Below, piece by piece: positions 1 through 7,574 of a stretch of 10,280 nt of DNA; position 1 is the stretch's first letter, and each line of letters begins with the position of its first letter. The notes under the pieces are model-generated. The model worked only from the letters and a program-made list of their open reading frames with translations. It was not told the DNA's origin and searched no databases. A program made the position numbers and the translations under genes. Origin of the DNA: Oscillospiraceae bacterium (lineage in GTDB: Bacteria > Bacillota > Clostridia > Oscillospirales > Oscillospiraceae); assembly GCA_017558545.1 (NCBI GenBank), contig JAFYUG010000253.1, positions 1 through 10,280 on the forward strand, in the 5' to 3' direction.

Positions 1-1934
1 AGGCAGGCCTGACGGAGATCTTCATAGCCTTCCCAGTTGGCGTTGATGGCGTCCATGATTTCGTCCATGGTGACCTTTTCATCATCAAATACCAGCTTCT
101 TGATGGCTGCAAGGCTGTCGGCTGCGTCAACAAGTCCGCGGCTGCCGAACCAGCAGGTGCGGCCTTCGGGATAGCGTGCGCCGCCTTCCTTGGGAGTGAG
201 ACCTTCGCGGATGCAGTCTTCATACTGCATTGCAACGCGCAATCCGCTCATGGGGCCATCGGTGATTTCGGTGGCAAGGCCAAGGGTCTTGATACGCATG
301 AGAATGGGGCAGAAGTAGCGCAGCTGCTCGTAGAATGCGTTCTTGATGTCCTCTATACTGGTGAACTTGCGGGCGTCGCCGGTGTGGGGGCCAATCTGCT
401 TCTTGATGCGGGGATCAAAGCCGTCGAAGAGGGCAAGCTCGAATACCTTGGTCTGGTTGATGTTGTGGCCGCCGCCAACGTGTTCCATGCAGGCCAGATG
501 GTAGCCAAGGCAGCCGCTGGCATCCCAATCGCAGGCGTCAACAAGGGGAACGCCGCGGTCGAAGTAGCGCTGAGTGCCTTCTGCATCGTTGAGGAAGGCG
601 GGGTTGCCGCCGCCGAAGCGGACGTTGCAGTCGATGGCGTGCATGAGGAAGTCCTCGGGCATCTTGTCGCTTACGCGGACATAGATGGCGGGCTCGGAGA
701 GCTTAATCTGAGCCATGGCTTCAAGAATCAGCCAGCTGAGCTCGTTGGTGAGCTCTTCGCCCTTCTCGTTTACGCCGCAGAGGGTGATGTTGGGGAGCAG
801 AGAGCCGGGAGCGGCGCGCTGCTCGCGGGGAATGGTAACGAGGTTTTCAACCTCGCGGATCTTCAGCCACAGAGCGCCGAGGAGCTCGCCGGCATCCTGA
901 AGGGTAATCTTGCCCTCGTCGTAATCCTTCTTGAAGTAGGGATAGAGGAGCTGGTCAAGGCGGCCAACGTTAACTTCGGGACGGTCGGAGCTTTCCTTCC
1001 AGCATACAAGGTGGTAAAGACGGATGCACTGAACAGCCTCGAAGAAGGTGCGGGGCTCATAGCCGGGGCAGCGCTCGCAGGCTTCGGCAATGCGGATAAG
1101 CTCGGCCTTGCGGGTTTCATCGGTGCACTCGGATGCCTGTCTGCGGGCTTCATCAGCCCAGCGCTTAGCATACTTAATGAAGGCTTCGCAGGAAACAATG
1201 CAGGCTTCCAGCAGCCAGTATTTGCGGAGGAACTGAGCGGAGCCATGGCTGTGTTCATTGTCGCCATAGGTCATCATGCGCTCTTTTTCTTTCTTGCAAA
1301 GGTCAATGATGTAATAAAGGCCGTTCTTGATGCACTTTCTGCTGACCTGTGCACCGCCGCCGCCGTAGGCGCTGTAGTTCTGGAAAAGGCCGCGGTCCAT
1401 AATTTCACGAACGCCGCGTCCCTCGAATACCATGGCGTGGTCGAAGAGCAGGTCGAAAACATCGGTGCCCATGTCGTATTCATAGGCCTTGTTAACGGTG
1501 GAAACCTTGGGCATATGCTCAATCCAGTAGGCGGCGTCGGCCTTCAGAGCTTCCATATCCTCGGGTGTGATGTTGGTGGAGCCGGTGTCGGAGGTCTTGC
1601 GGTCGAACTTGCCGCGCTCGCACATTTTCATAATCTCTCTGGGCTTCATGGCGCAGAGAGTGCCGTTGCCGCGGATGAACTTGGTGAGAGAACCTGCAAG
1701 CAGCTCGCCTTCGCGGAGAAGGAGGGGGCATTCCAGCAGTCTCTTTTCAAGAGCCTTTGCCCAACGTATATCGGTGGGGAGACCTTCGGTCTCCTTCCAG
1801 GATTCGGTGAAAAGAATGGTATCGTCAACGTAAACCTGGGGCTCGGCGGCCTCCCATTCGGCTTTCAGTTTCTGAAGGCGGGGGGTGAGGATCTGAACAC
1901 TGTGAATGGCATTAGGATCAACTTTTACGGACAT
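1..1934 (-). CDS. Glycyl radical enzyme (pyruvate formate-lyase-like), C-terminus off the left edge
   Basis: The frame is open from an ATG at 1934 to the window edge, giving 644 visible residues; GREs are usually 800-900 long, so roughly 150-250 residues including the RVxG[FYW]-type glycyl-radical loop are missing. Start choice: an AGAAGG ribosome site lies 9 nt upstream, and the second GRE copy begins with the same residues (MSVKVDPNAI). GRE marks seen: GGGNPAFLND at residues 441-450, then ASGCLGYHL with the thiyl-radical cysteine at residue 475, the position and spacing usual for PFL-like enzymes. Residue 477 (Cys+2) is Gly, whereas choline, glycerol and propanediol lyases/dehydratases, HypD, isethionate lyase and hydroxyphenylacetate decarboxylase carry Glu there. 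It also lacks the tandem Cys-Cys of true PFL. Family knowledge: such enzymes are cytosolic, O2-sensitive and activated by a partner radical-SAM protein, which is not seen here. The substrate is unknown. Codons are strongly biased to C-ending forms, suggesting high expression. GRE membership is near certain; no subfamily is assigned. Confidence 0.93.
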   Translation of the reverse strand, partial: MSVKVDPNAIHSVQILTPRLQKLKAEWEAAEPQVYVDDTILFTESWKETEGLPTDIRWAKALEKRLLECPLLLREGELLAGSLTKFIRGNGTLCAMKPREIMKMCERGKFDRKTSDTGSTNITPEDMEALKADAAYWIEHMPKVSTVNKAYEYDMGTDVFDLLFDHAMVFEGRGVREIMDRGLFQNYSAYGGGGAQVSRKCIKNGLYYIIDLCKKEKERMMTYGDNEHSHGSAQFLRKYWLLEACIVSCEAFIKYAKRWADEARRQASECTDETRKAELIRIAEACERCPGYEPRTFFEAVQCIRLYHLVCWKESSDRPEVNVGRLDQLLYPYFKKDYDEGKITLQDAGELLGALWLKIREVENLVTIPREQRAAPGSLLPNITLCGVNEKGEELTNELSWLILEAMAQIKLSEPAIYVRVSDKMPEDFLMHAIDCNVRFGGGNPAFLNDAEGTQRYFDRGVPLVDACDWDASGCLGYHLACMEHVGGGHNINQTKVFELALFDGFDPRIKKQIGPHTGDARKFTSIEDIKNAFYEQLRYFCPILMRIKTLGLATEITDGPMSGLRVAMQYEDCIREGLTPKEGGARYPEGRTCWFGSRGLVDAADSLAAIKKLVFDDEKVTMDEIMDAINANWEGYEDLRQAC

Positions 1935-2163
1935 AGATTTGTACCTTCTTTCTTTAGATTAGGGGAACGCGGATATATAAATTTTAATTAATAAACGGAT
2001 TTAATATATAAGCATAATAGTATAATTGGAAAAATTAAAGGTGATGATGTAAAAATATGCAGAAATTATAAGAGAACATTGTCAATTTCCACATCAAATG
2101 ATATAATTAACTCAGCAAAATTATTGATTACTCACATAAAAGGAATAGCGAAAGGAGCAAGTT
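1935..2163. promoter_or_regulatory. Divergent intergenic region between the GRE and the cupin
   Basis: This 229-bp AT-rich spacer separates the leftward GRE from the rightward cupin and must hold both promoters. The rightward promoter is clear and listed separately. For the leftward GRE there are several TATA-rich stretches around 1970-2030, but I could not pick one well-spaced -35/-10 pair. A TTTAATTAAT element at 1983-1992 resembles, in reverse complement, the AATAATTAAA sites upstream of dctP. No RNA gene or riboswitch was recognised. Confidence 0.6.
2079..2107 (+). promoter_or_regulatory. Sigma70/SigA-type promoter of the cupin gene
   Basis: TTGTCA at 2079-2084 and a perfect TATAAT at 2102-2107 are separated by exactly 17 nt. 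The -10 lies 56 nt before the cupin ATG, leaving a short leader that contains the AAAGGAG ribosome site. This is the best match to the housekeeping consensus in the window. Confidence 0.8.
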
Positions 2164-2673
2164 ATGAAAATAGTCAACAACTGCGAAGGCGAGTACGGCA
2201 AGTACATAATGCAGGAACTCAAGCTGCCCCCTTTTCACGCAACTCCCAAGGCCAGAGCTGACGCCGAGGCCAGAGGTCAGAAGCCCGTTCATTGGATGGA
2301 CAACAACAATATGCCGGGAAGCATACAGATAAACTCCAGTTGGTATTTCACCGAAGACCGCGAATATCAGCTGGGACCCACTGCTCTTTCCAAGTGGCAG
2401 CCCCATGTTCATGATGTGGACGAAATAGTTTGCTTCTATGGCTCCGACCCCGATAACCGCTTCGAGCTGAATGCGGAAATCGAGATGGTCATCGGTGATG
2501 AACACCATATCCTCACCAAGAGCTCCATGATTTATCTCCCTGCCGGAGTTTATCATTCCAGACCTCTTATAAACCGCATCGATAAACCGGTTTTCCACTT
2601 CTCTCTCGTCCTCGGCTCCGATTATAGCTTCACCGCCGCCGACGGCAGCACCTTCGAAGAAGAGGATAGATAA
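2164..2673 (+). CDS. Small single-domain cupin protein, function unknown
   Basis: This 169-residue protein starts at an ATG preceded by AAAGGAG at good spacing. Cupin motif 1 is visible as HVHDVDE (His81, His83, Glu87) followed by Gly93, and motif 2 as PAGVYH with His131. Together these give the usual three-His/one-Glu metal site. There is no signal peptide or membrane segment, so it is probably cytosolic. The N-terminal ~60 residues, including NNNMPGSIQINSSWY, precede the barrel and I do not recognise them. It has its own promoter and terminator, so it is monocistronic and transcribed away from the GRE. Known cupins of this size include metal-dependent isomerases, dioxygenases and ligand-binding proteins; which applies cannot be told here. 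A link to the GRE pathway is inferred only from the shared promoter region. Confidence 0.85.
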   Translation: MKIVNNCEGEYGKYIMQELKLPPFHATPKARADAEARGQKPVHWMDNNNMPGSIQINSSWYFTEDREYQLGPTALSKWQPHVHDVDEIVCFYGSDPDNRFELNAEIEMVIGDEHHILTKSSMIYLPAGVYHSRPLINRIDKPVFHFSLVLGSDYSFTAADGSTFEEEDR

Positions 2674-2692
2674 ATTAAATATCTTCATTTCC

Positions 2693-2726
2693 AAAGCATA
2701 GAGCGGATTTCGCTCTATGCTTTTTT
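2693..2726 (+). terminator. Intrinsic terminator after the cupin
   Basis: A 13-bp perfect stem (2693-2705 with 2711-2723, loop GATTT) runs into a T tract ending at 2726, 20 nt after the cupin stop codon. Its core, 2696-2726, is repeated exactly at 2841-2871. Confidence 0.85.
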
Positions 2727-2747
2727 GAGCAAAAATTGCTCAAAAAA
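2721..2747. repeat. Second hairpin adjoining the cupin terminator
   Basis: TTTTTTGAGCAA (2721-2732) and TTGCTCAAAAAA (2736-2747) form a perfect 12-bp stem with loop AAA. It shares its T tract with the preceding terminator, so the two structures are mutually exclusive in part. It has T or A runs on both sides and could serve as a back-up terminator on either strand. Confidence 0.6.
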
Positions 2748-2840
2748 GATTGATTTTAATGTGCAAGGGGCCTTTGCCCCCTACACACGCCCCCGCTGCT
2801 CAATCTCATAAGATAGCAGCATGGGTTTTGGTCGGGATGA
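2748..2840. repeat. Hairpin-rich spacer between two terminator copies
   Basis: No coding capacity is evident. It contains a GGGGC/GCCCC hairpin at 2767-2780 within an AAGGGGCC...GCCCCC tract, and a bulged hairpin at 2795-2820 (GCTGCT/AGCAGC plus ATCT/AGAT, loop CATA). Such C/G-run sequences are common as dispersed intergenic repeats in clostridial genomes (general recollection, not checked). Confidence 0.4.
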
Positions 2841-2871
2841 GCATAGAGCGGATTTCGCTCTATGCTTTTTT
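2841..2871 (+). terminator. Second copy of the 31-nt terminator, overlapping the MATE 3' end
   Basis: The stem GCATAGAGCG / CGCTCTATGC with loop GATTT and a following T6 tract is an exact copy of 2696-2726. The T tract faces the + strand. The MATE gene, on the opposite strand, has its last codons and TAG stop (2862-2860) inside this element. It could therefore block rightward transcription from entering MATE antisense. Its value as a terminator for MATE itself is doubtful, because no T run follows it on the - strand. Confidence 0.6.
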
Positions 2872-4209
2872 GTTCCCAAATCTCTTGCGGTAGAAGATGA
2901 AGGCCACAATCATGGCTATGCATTCGCTGACAGGCTGGATGAAGGCCAGACCAACAAGGGGAAGGAAGGAGCCAACAATAAGCATGAGGGGAATGTCCAC
3001 AGCGCCCTTTCGCATAAGGGAAATGGTGCTGCTTTCCTTGATGCCGCCAACGGACTGGAACATGGTGACCATCAAAAAGGCAACGGCCATGAGGGGAGTG
3101 GAAACGCACATGATGCGGAGAAGAGGTGCGCCCATAGAAATGGTGGTGGCGTCCTCAATGAAGAAGCCTATAAGCTGGGCGGGGATAAGCTCGAAGAGCA
3201 GCACGCAGGCAAAGGAGAAGCTCAGCGCCATAATCATGGTGCAGCGGAGCACCTTTTTCATGCGGCCGTGGTTTCCTGCGGAGTAGTTATAACCCAAAAG
3301 GGGAACTATGCCCTGCGAGAAGCCTATGGTTACGCTCATGGGGATTTGGTCAAGCTTTTTGGCTATGCCCATGGCGGCAATGGCCGTGCCGCCGAAAGCG
3401 CCAACAAGGTGGTTGAGCACCGCATTGGAAACGGAGGCCAAAAGGGTCTGGAGCATACCGGGCAGGCCCGCCCCCATAACTCCAAGGGAGATTTCCTTGC
3501 TGAAGGAAAGGGCGCGGCCCTGGAAGAAGGTGGACTTTCTGCGGAGAATGTATACGGCGAAAAATACAAGGGTGAAGATGTTGGAGAGGAAGGTTGCAAT
3601 GGCGGCGCCGCTTATGCCAAGGCCGAAGCCGAAGTCATACATAAGTATGGGGTCCAGTATGAGATTGAGTATGCCGCCACCTGCCAGCACATAGCCGGAG
3701 AGCTTTGCAGCGCCGTTGGCGCGGACAAAATGGGACATAACAAGGCTCATCATGCTGGGCACAGCGCCGAGGATGAATACCCAAAGGATGTATTTATAGG
3801 CGTGGGGAGCGGTGTCGGCGTCGGCGCCGAGAATGCTGAGAAGTGCATTGGGGAAAATTGCAGCCAAAACCGCCACAAAAAGGGAGAGAAGGAAGGCGGC
3901 TATAAGGCTGAAGGAAGCTATCTGGCCGGCTCTTTCGATTTCATTTTTGCCCATGGCACGGGAATACATGCTGGCTCCGCCTATGCCGAAGAGGTTGGAA
4001 AGGGCGGTTATCATAAGGGCTGCGGGAGCGGCAATGGAAACGGCGGCCACCTGCAATGGGTCACCCAAGCGGCCTATGAAAAAAGTGTCGGCAGTGTTGT
4101 AGATAAGGGATATAAGCTGGCTTATAACTGTGGGGCCGGCCATGGCCAGCACCGCAGAGGGCACAGCCATGTTCTCATATATCTCTTTTCTTTTAGCTTT
4201 CTCGTCCAT
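2860..4209 (-). CDS. MATE-family multidrug/cation antiporter
   Basis: This 449-residue, highly hydrophobic protein has about 12 predicted membrane segments and the family's usual length. The N-terminal stretch QLISLIYNTADTFFIGRLGD, followed by VAAVSIAAP, is typical of the first MATE repeat in the MepA/DinF-like branch. The pattern ALGSFxxG-like turns and a short basic C-terminus (FYRKRFGNKKA) also fit. Family role: Na+- or H+-driven export of cationic drugs or metabolites across the cytoplasmic membrane; the substrate cannot be inferred. The ATG at 4209 follows the GlmL-like gene's stop by 3 nt and uses a GAGGT ribosome site inside the end of that gene, so the two are co-transcribed and probably translationally coupled. 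Oddity: the final residues KKA and the stop are encoded by the repeated terminator sequence. Confidence 0.92.
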   Translation of the reverse strand: MDEKAKRKEIYENMAVPSAVLAMAGPTVISQLISLIYNTADTFFIGRLGDPLQVAAVSIAAPAALMITALSNLFGIGGASMYSRAMGKNEIERAGQIASFSLIAAFLLSLFVAVLAAIFPNALLSILGADADTAPHAYKYILWVFILGAVPSMMSLVMSHFVRANGAAKLSGYVLAGGGILNLILDPILMYDFGFGLGISGAAIATFLSNIFTLVFFAVYILRRKSTFFQGRALSFSKEISLGVMGAGLPGMLQTLLASVSNAVLNHLVGAFGGTAIAAMGIAKKLDQIPMSVTIGFSQGIVPLLGYNYSAGNHGRMKKVLRCTMIMALSFSFACVLLFELIPAQLIGFFIEDATTISMGAPLLRIMCVSTPLMAVAFLMVTMFQSVGGIKESSTISLMRKGAVDIPLMLIVGSFLPLVGLAFIQPVSECIAMIVAFIFYRKRFGNKKA

Positions 4210-4212
4210 GAA

Positions 4213-5589
4213 TTATACCTCGGCAAGATATTTCATAACAATGCGGAATGCTGCGGCGGGGTCTTCCGTGGAAAGAAGGCCTATGGCGTAGAGAATATAT
4301 TTGCTGTCTATAAAAATCTTAGGCTCTTTGGGCTTCAAAACTCCGTTTTCCGCGGCATTGGCGATAGCCCCTTCCAAAACAAATCGGGGATTGGAGGAAT
4401 AGGAAAGGGGGCCTCCGCCGCCTATAACATACTTCACGTCCCCCAAATCCTTGCCCTTTTGGCGGAAGGAAATGCCGTGGGGGGTAAGCTCCGTTATAAG
4501 AGTGCCCACATGGCGGGTGACGGCTGTGCTCACCGCAAGGCGGGTGAGAAGGAGCTGGCTTTCCCTGTTGTCCTCTCCGGGCACGCTCAGAGTGGCGCGC
4601 AGGGCGGAGAGCACCTCCTCGGCGCTGCCGCCAAGGTCAAGCCGCTTGTCGGAAGCAAGCCGGGCAAGGGTGTCAAGGTTATGGAACAGTCCCAAATCGC
4701 CTTCCACGGTGCGCTTGGCATAGGGCTCCGTGATACCCACGGTTTCAACGCCGTCCTGAGTGGGTCTGCCGTCGGCCACGGAGTAAACATCGGTGGTGGC
4801 GCCGCCAACGTCAACCAGCAGCAGCTCTCCAAGGCCGTAGCCCGTGCCGGGAACGCCATTGGCTATAAGCTGCACCGCCTCGAAAACGGCAGAGGGAGTG
4901 GGCATTTTCACGCCCTTTATTCTGTCGCCCACGGCGGAAATGCCCTTGGCCTCGGTGATGTGGGATATGAATATTTCGCGGATAAGGCCGTTGACGGGGG
5001 CAAGATTGAGCTTGCCCAAGGTGGGCATAACGTTGTCCGTATAGAAAACGCTGTGGCCGCTGCCTTCAAAGGCGGCCTTTATTGCATCCGTTGCCCTGGC
5101 GTTGCCTGCCACAACTATATGGGATGCGCAGCCGGGTCGGGCTGCAAGGGACTGGGCATTTTTTATGATAACCTTCTCGTTGCCGCCGTCCGTGCCGCCG
5201 GTGAGAAGGATAATATCCGGTTTCAAAGCGCAGATTTCGTCCAGCTCGAAGCGGGAAAGCTCAAAGGAATATTCGCCTATAACCTTCGCGCCTGCGCCAA
5301 GGGCGGCCAATCTGCCCGCCTCGGTGGTGTAGGAGGGGACAAGACCTATGCAAAGCATTCTGAGTCCTCCGGCGGCGCTGGAGCAGGCCACGGTGGAGGA
5401 GATGGTCTCCTCGTCAAGGTCTATAAGCTCCGCCATTTGGGCAAAGGCATTTTCAAGGCCTATATTTATGTCGCTTTCAACGGTGGAGGGGGCTTGAACT
5501 CTTGCGGCGAGGGTCTCTTTTTCCATGTCGAAGGCCACAAGTTTTGTAAAAGTGCTGCCGAAATCGGCAAAAAGTTTGTATTTGCTCAT
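4213..5589 (-). CDS. glmL: GlmL/MutL-family ASKHA-fold protein
   Basis: This 458-residue protein matches the GlmL/MutL family (about 450-460 residues), soluble proteins usually encoded beside B12-dependent carbon-skeleton or amino mutases such as glutamate mutase. Nucleotide-fold motifs are in the expected order: phosphate-1 loop DFGSTFTKL (residues 9-17), LLTGGTDGGN (128-137), phosphate-2 loop DVGGATTDVYSV (260-271) and adenosine-type YVIGGGGPLSY (387-397). The family's proposed role is ATP-dependent chaperoning or reactivation of the mutase; this is not firmly established. The ATG at 5589 has a GAGG at about 9 nt. It is first in a two-gene operon with the MATE exporter. Oddity: no mutase subunit or other B12 gene is visible in the window, so it is an orphan here. 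Naming it glmL reflects the family, not a proven glutamate-mutase partner. Confidence 0.85.
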   Translation of the reverse strand: MSKYKLFADFGSTFTKLVAFDMEKETLAARVQAPSTVESDINIGLENAFAQMAELIDLDEETISSTVACSSAAGGLRMLCIGLVPSYTTEAGRLAALGAGAKVIGEYSFELSRFELDEICALKPDIILLTGGTDGGNEKVIIKNAQSLAARPGCASHIVVAGNARATDAIKAAFEGSGHSVFYTDNVMPTLGKLNLAPVNGLIREIFISHITEAKGISAVGDRIKGVKMPTPSAVFEAVQLIANGVPGTGYGLGELLLVDVGGATTDVYSVADGRPTQDGVETVGITEPYAKRTVEGDLGLFHNLDTLARLASDKRLDLGGSAEEVLSALRATLSVPGEDNRESQLLLTRLAVSTAVTRHVGTLITELTPHGISFRQKGKDLGDVKYVIGGGGPLSYSSNPRFVLEGAIANAAENGVLKPKEPKIFIDSKYILYAIGLLSTEDPAAAFRIVMKYLAEV

Positions 5590-5727
5590 GGTGGGATGCC
5601 TCGTTATGTATGTCAGGACACTTGAGGTGTCGCAGTTTGCGATCTTGATAAAATTAGGGCATCCTGAGCTGCTTATTGCAGCTCAGGATGTTTTTCGTCA
5701 TCTCATAAGAGATACAATAATGCTTTT
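5590..5727. other. Intergenic region between TRAP operon and GlmL-like gene
   Basis: The spacer holds the strong hairpin listed at 5660-5695. Towards the GlmL-like gene, on the - strand, there are two small stems, TCGCA/TGCGA and GACAC/GTGTC, and towards dctM one small stem, ATCTC/GAGAT at 5700-5713. I found no convincing -35/-10 pair for the GlmL-like gene, so read-through from the TRAP operon remains possible. Confidence 0.4.
5660..5695. terminator. Strong hairpin downstream of the TRAP operon
   Basis: CATCCTGAGCTGC (5660-5672) pairs perfectly with 5678-5690 around loop TTATT. The T5 tract (5691-5695) follows on the + strand. On the - strand, where both neighbouring genes are read, the downstream sequence is CCCTAATTTTA, only weakly T-rich. 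It lies 33 nt after the dctM stop, so ending dctPQM transcription is the likely role, possibly leaky or bidirectional. Confidence 0.7.
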
Positions 5728-7041
5728 TTACTTCATAAGGCTGGGCAGCCAGGTTGCAATTTCGGGAAGCACAGACATGAGCATGGCCATTACCACATAG
5801 GAAATTACAAACGGCAGCGAGCCTTTGAATACCTTCATCAGCGGCACTCCTTCGCATACACCCGATACTATGTAGCAAGCGGAGCCAACGGGAGGAGTGA
5901 TTGCGCCGAGGCCGGAGATAACAACCATGTAGCAGCCGAACCACACGGGGTCATAACCTATGGCCTTGATGATGGGGAGGAAGATGGGGGTGGTCAGCAG
6001 CATCAGAGGCATGGTGTCGATGAAGCAGCCGAGAACCAGATAGATGAGGGTGATAACCAGCATGATGACGATAACATGAACATCCATGCCGGTGACAAGA
6101 CGTCCCAGAGCGGCGGGAATCTTGGTGAGGGTGATGAACTTATTGAATACGTTTGCGCCGGCCAGGATGCAGTAAATCATACCGGTCATAACAAGGGTAT
6201 TCTTGATAGCGCGGCCAATGGCCTTGAGGGTAAAGCGCTTGAAGAGGATGGAGATGAGAACCATGCCGAGAACGCCGACTGCACCGGCTTCGGTGGGGGT
6301 GAACCAGCCAAGGAACATGCCGGCCATGGAGATGCCGAAAACGATGATAACTTCAATGAGACCGCCCTTGCGGATGGCAATGAGCTTTTCCTTGAAGGAA
6401 ACCTTGGCGCTGGTGGGAGCCAGGTCGGGCTTAATGGCGCACCAGATCCAGATGCTGATGATGAAGATGAACATCAGAACGATACCGGTGGAAAGACCGC
6501 CGATGAGAAGTCTGGAAATGGAGGTTTCGGCGATGATGCCGTAGTTAATGAGAGCCATGCTGGGGGGGATGAGAATTGCAAGGCAGGAGCCTGCGGAAAT
6601 GCAGCCGGTGGAGAGGGTGTCGGCATAGCCGAAACGCTTCATCTGAGGATAGGCAACGCGGCTCATCATAGCGGCGGTTGCTGCCTGAGATCCGCAGATG
6701 GCGCCGAAGAGGGCGCAGACTATCTGAGTTGCATTGGCAAGACCGCCCTTACGGTGGCCGATGAGCTTCTGGAAGCAGGTGTAAAGGTCGTTGCCTATGC
6801 CCGTTTCTGTGGCCAGGTCACCCATTAGCATAAACACCGGTGCAACGGAGAGGGTGTAGCTTGTGAAGGTGCTGTAAATGGTGTCGGAGGCCATGCCGAA
6901 GGCGCTCATGGGCTGGCGCAGCAGGAACATACTGCCGAAAATACCAACTATTAGCATGGAGAGAGCAACGGGAATGCCGGAGAAGATAAGGAGAAGGAAC
7001 ACAAAAAGTCCAATAATACCAATGATGATGGGAGTGGTCAT
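5728..7041 (-). CDS. dctM: TRAP transporter large permease (DctM family)
   Basis: This 437-residue membrane protein with about 12 segments is normal length for DctM/SiaM-type large TRAP subunits. Family marks: GIPVALSMLIVGI near the N-terminus, GAICGSQAATAAMMSRVAYP with KRFGY at about 113-139, and ILIPPSMALINYG at about 157-168. It forms the elevator-type, Na+-coupled transport channel for substrate delivered by DctP. The start at 7041 has an ideal GGAGG site, and its ATG overlaps the dctQ stop (ATGA), so the two are translationally coupled. It is last in the operon, followed by a hairpin. Confidence 0.95.
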   Translation of the reverse strand: MTTPIIIGIIGLFVFLLLIFSGIPVALSMLIVGIFGSMFLLRQPMSAFGMASDTIYSTFTSYTLSVAPVFMLMGDLATETGIGNDLYTCFQKLIGHRKGGLANATQIVCALFGAICGSQAATAAMMSRVAYPQMKRFGYADTLSTGCISAGSCLAILIPPSMALINYGIIAETSISRLLIGGLSTGIVLMFIFIISIWIWCAIKPDLAPTSAKVSFKEKLIAIRKGGLIEVIIVFGISMAGMFLGWFTPTEAGAVGVLGMVLISILFKRFTLKAIGRAIKNTLVMTGMIYCILAGANVFNKFITLTKIPAALGRLVTGMDVHVIVIMLVITLIYLVLGCFIDTMPLMLLTTPIFLPIIKAIGYDPVWFGCYMVVISGLGAITPPVGSACYIVSGVCEGVPLMKVFKGSLPFVISYVVMAMLMSVLPEIATWLPSLMK

Positions 7042-7535
7042 TCTTCGGCACCTCCTTCAGTTTTTTTGCAGGAATCTGTAATAAAGAAGAAAGCCTGAGC
7101 CAGGAAGGCAATGGCGGTGAGGCCAACGCCTATGCCCATTATGGTATACATGATGGTGATGGGCAGATGCAGAATGTCGGAAACGCGCTCAGCTACGCCG
7201 CCAAGGCTCTTGAAAAGCAGAACGGACATAATTCCGAAAAGCACGGCGCTGATGAAGCGGCCAAAGGCGTAGAGTATGCCTCTTGCCCTGGGAGGAATTT
7301 TGTCGGTGAATACGGTGACATAGATGTGCTTATCTTCAAAGCAGGTTCTTGCCATTATCAAAACGGCTATGGCCATTATGCAATACTGAACAAGCTCAAC
7401 AGTACCCTTGATGGGAGCGGTGAAAAGAGTGCGGGTCAATACGTTCGCAACAACCAGCAAAATGGTCAGTACCATAAGAATGCCGCATAGCCATGTTATT
7501 ATCAAAGTAACTTTATCAAGTAATTTACGAATCAT
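7038..7535 (-). CDS. dctQ: TRAP transporter small permease (DctQ family)
   Basis: This 165-residue protein has four hydrophobic segments at about 10-35, 48-66, 86-108 and 126-152, the standard DctQ layout, with the usual acidic residue before segment 2 (GTVELVQY). Known role: a scaffold subunit that pairs with the large permease and helps dock the binding protein. The ATG at 7535 has GGAG about 7 nt upstream. It overlaps dctM by 4 nt and is separated from dctP by 125 nt containing a hairpin. The short charged C-terminus (KKTEGGAEE) carries the dctM ribosome site. Confidence 0.93.
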   Translation of the reverse strand: MIRKLLDKVTLIITWLCGILMVLTILLVVANVLTRTLFTAPIKGTVELVQYCIMAIAVLIMARTCFEDKHIYVTVFTDKIPPRARGILYAFGRFISAVLFGIMSVLLFKSLGGVAERVSDILHLPITIMYTIMGIGVGLTAIAFLAQAFFFITDSCKKTEGGAEE

Positions 7536-7574
7536 AGCGATGCTCCGATCTAAAAAGAAAAATCATATATATAA

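Noticed and set aside
1..1934. Assignment of the GRE as isethionate or DHPS sulfite-lyase because a TRAP transporter is present
   Set aside because: Those enzymes use Cys-x-Glu at the active site. Here Cys+2 is Gly, and no sulfoacetaldehyde- or sulfite-handling gene is visible.
1..1934. Assignment as housekeeping pyruvate formate-lyase
   Set aside because: The active site has a single Cys in GCLGY rather than adjacent cysteines, and no activase or formate channel is alongside.
384..1991. 535-codon + strand frame over the GRE
   Set aside because: It is a mirror frame of the GRE, whose protein has clear family motifs, and its openness follows from codon bias.
2693..2871. CRISPR-like repeat pair
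   Set aside because: There are only two copies, 145 bp apart, each forming a T-tailed terminator hairpin, with no further repeats or cas genes.
2821..5625. Open frame of over 900 codons on the + strand
   Set aside because: It is antisense to the MATE and GlmL-like genes and crosses both. It stays open because those genes avoid TTA, CTA and TCA codons. The translation is low-complexity and has no ribosome site.
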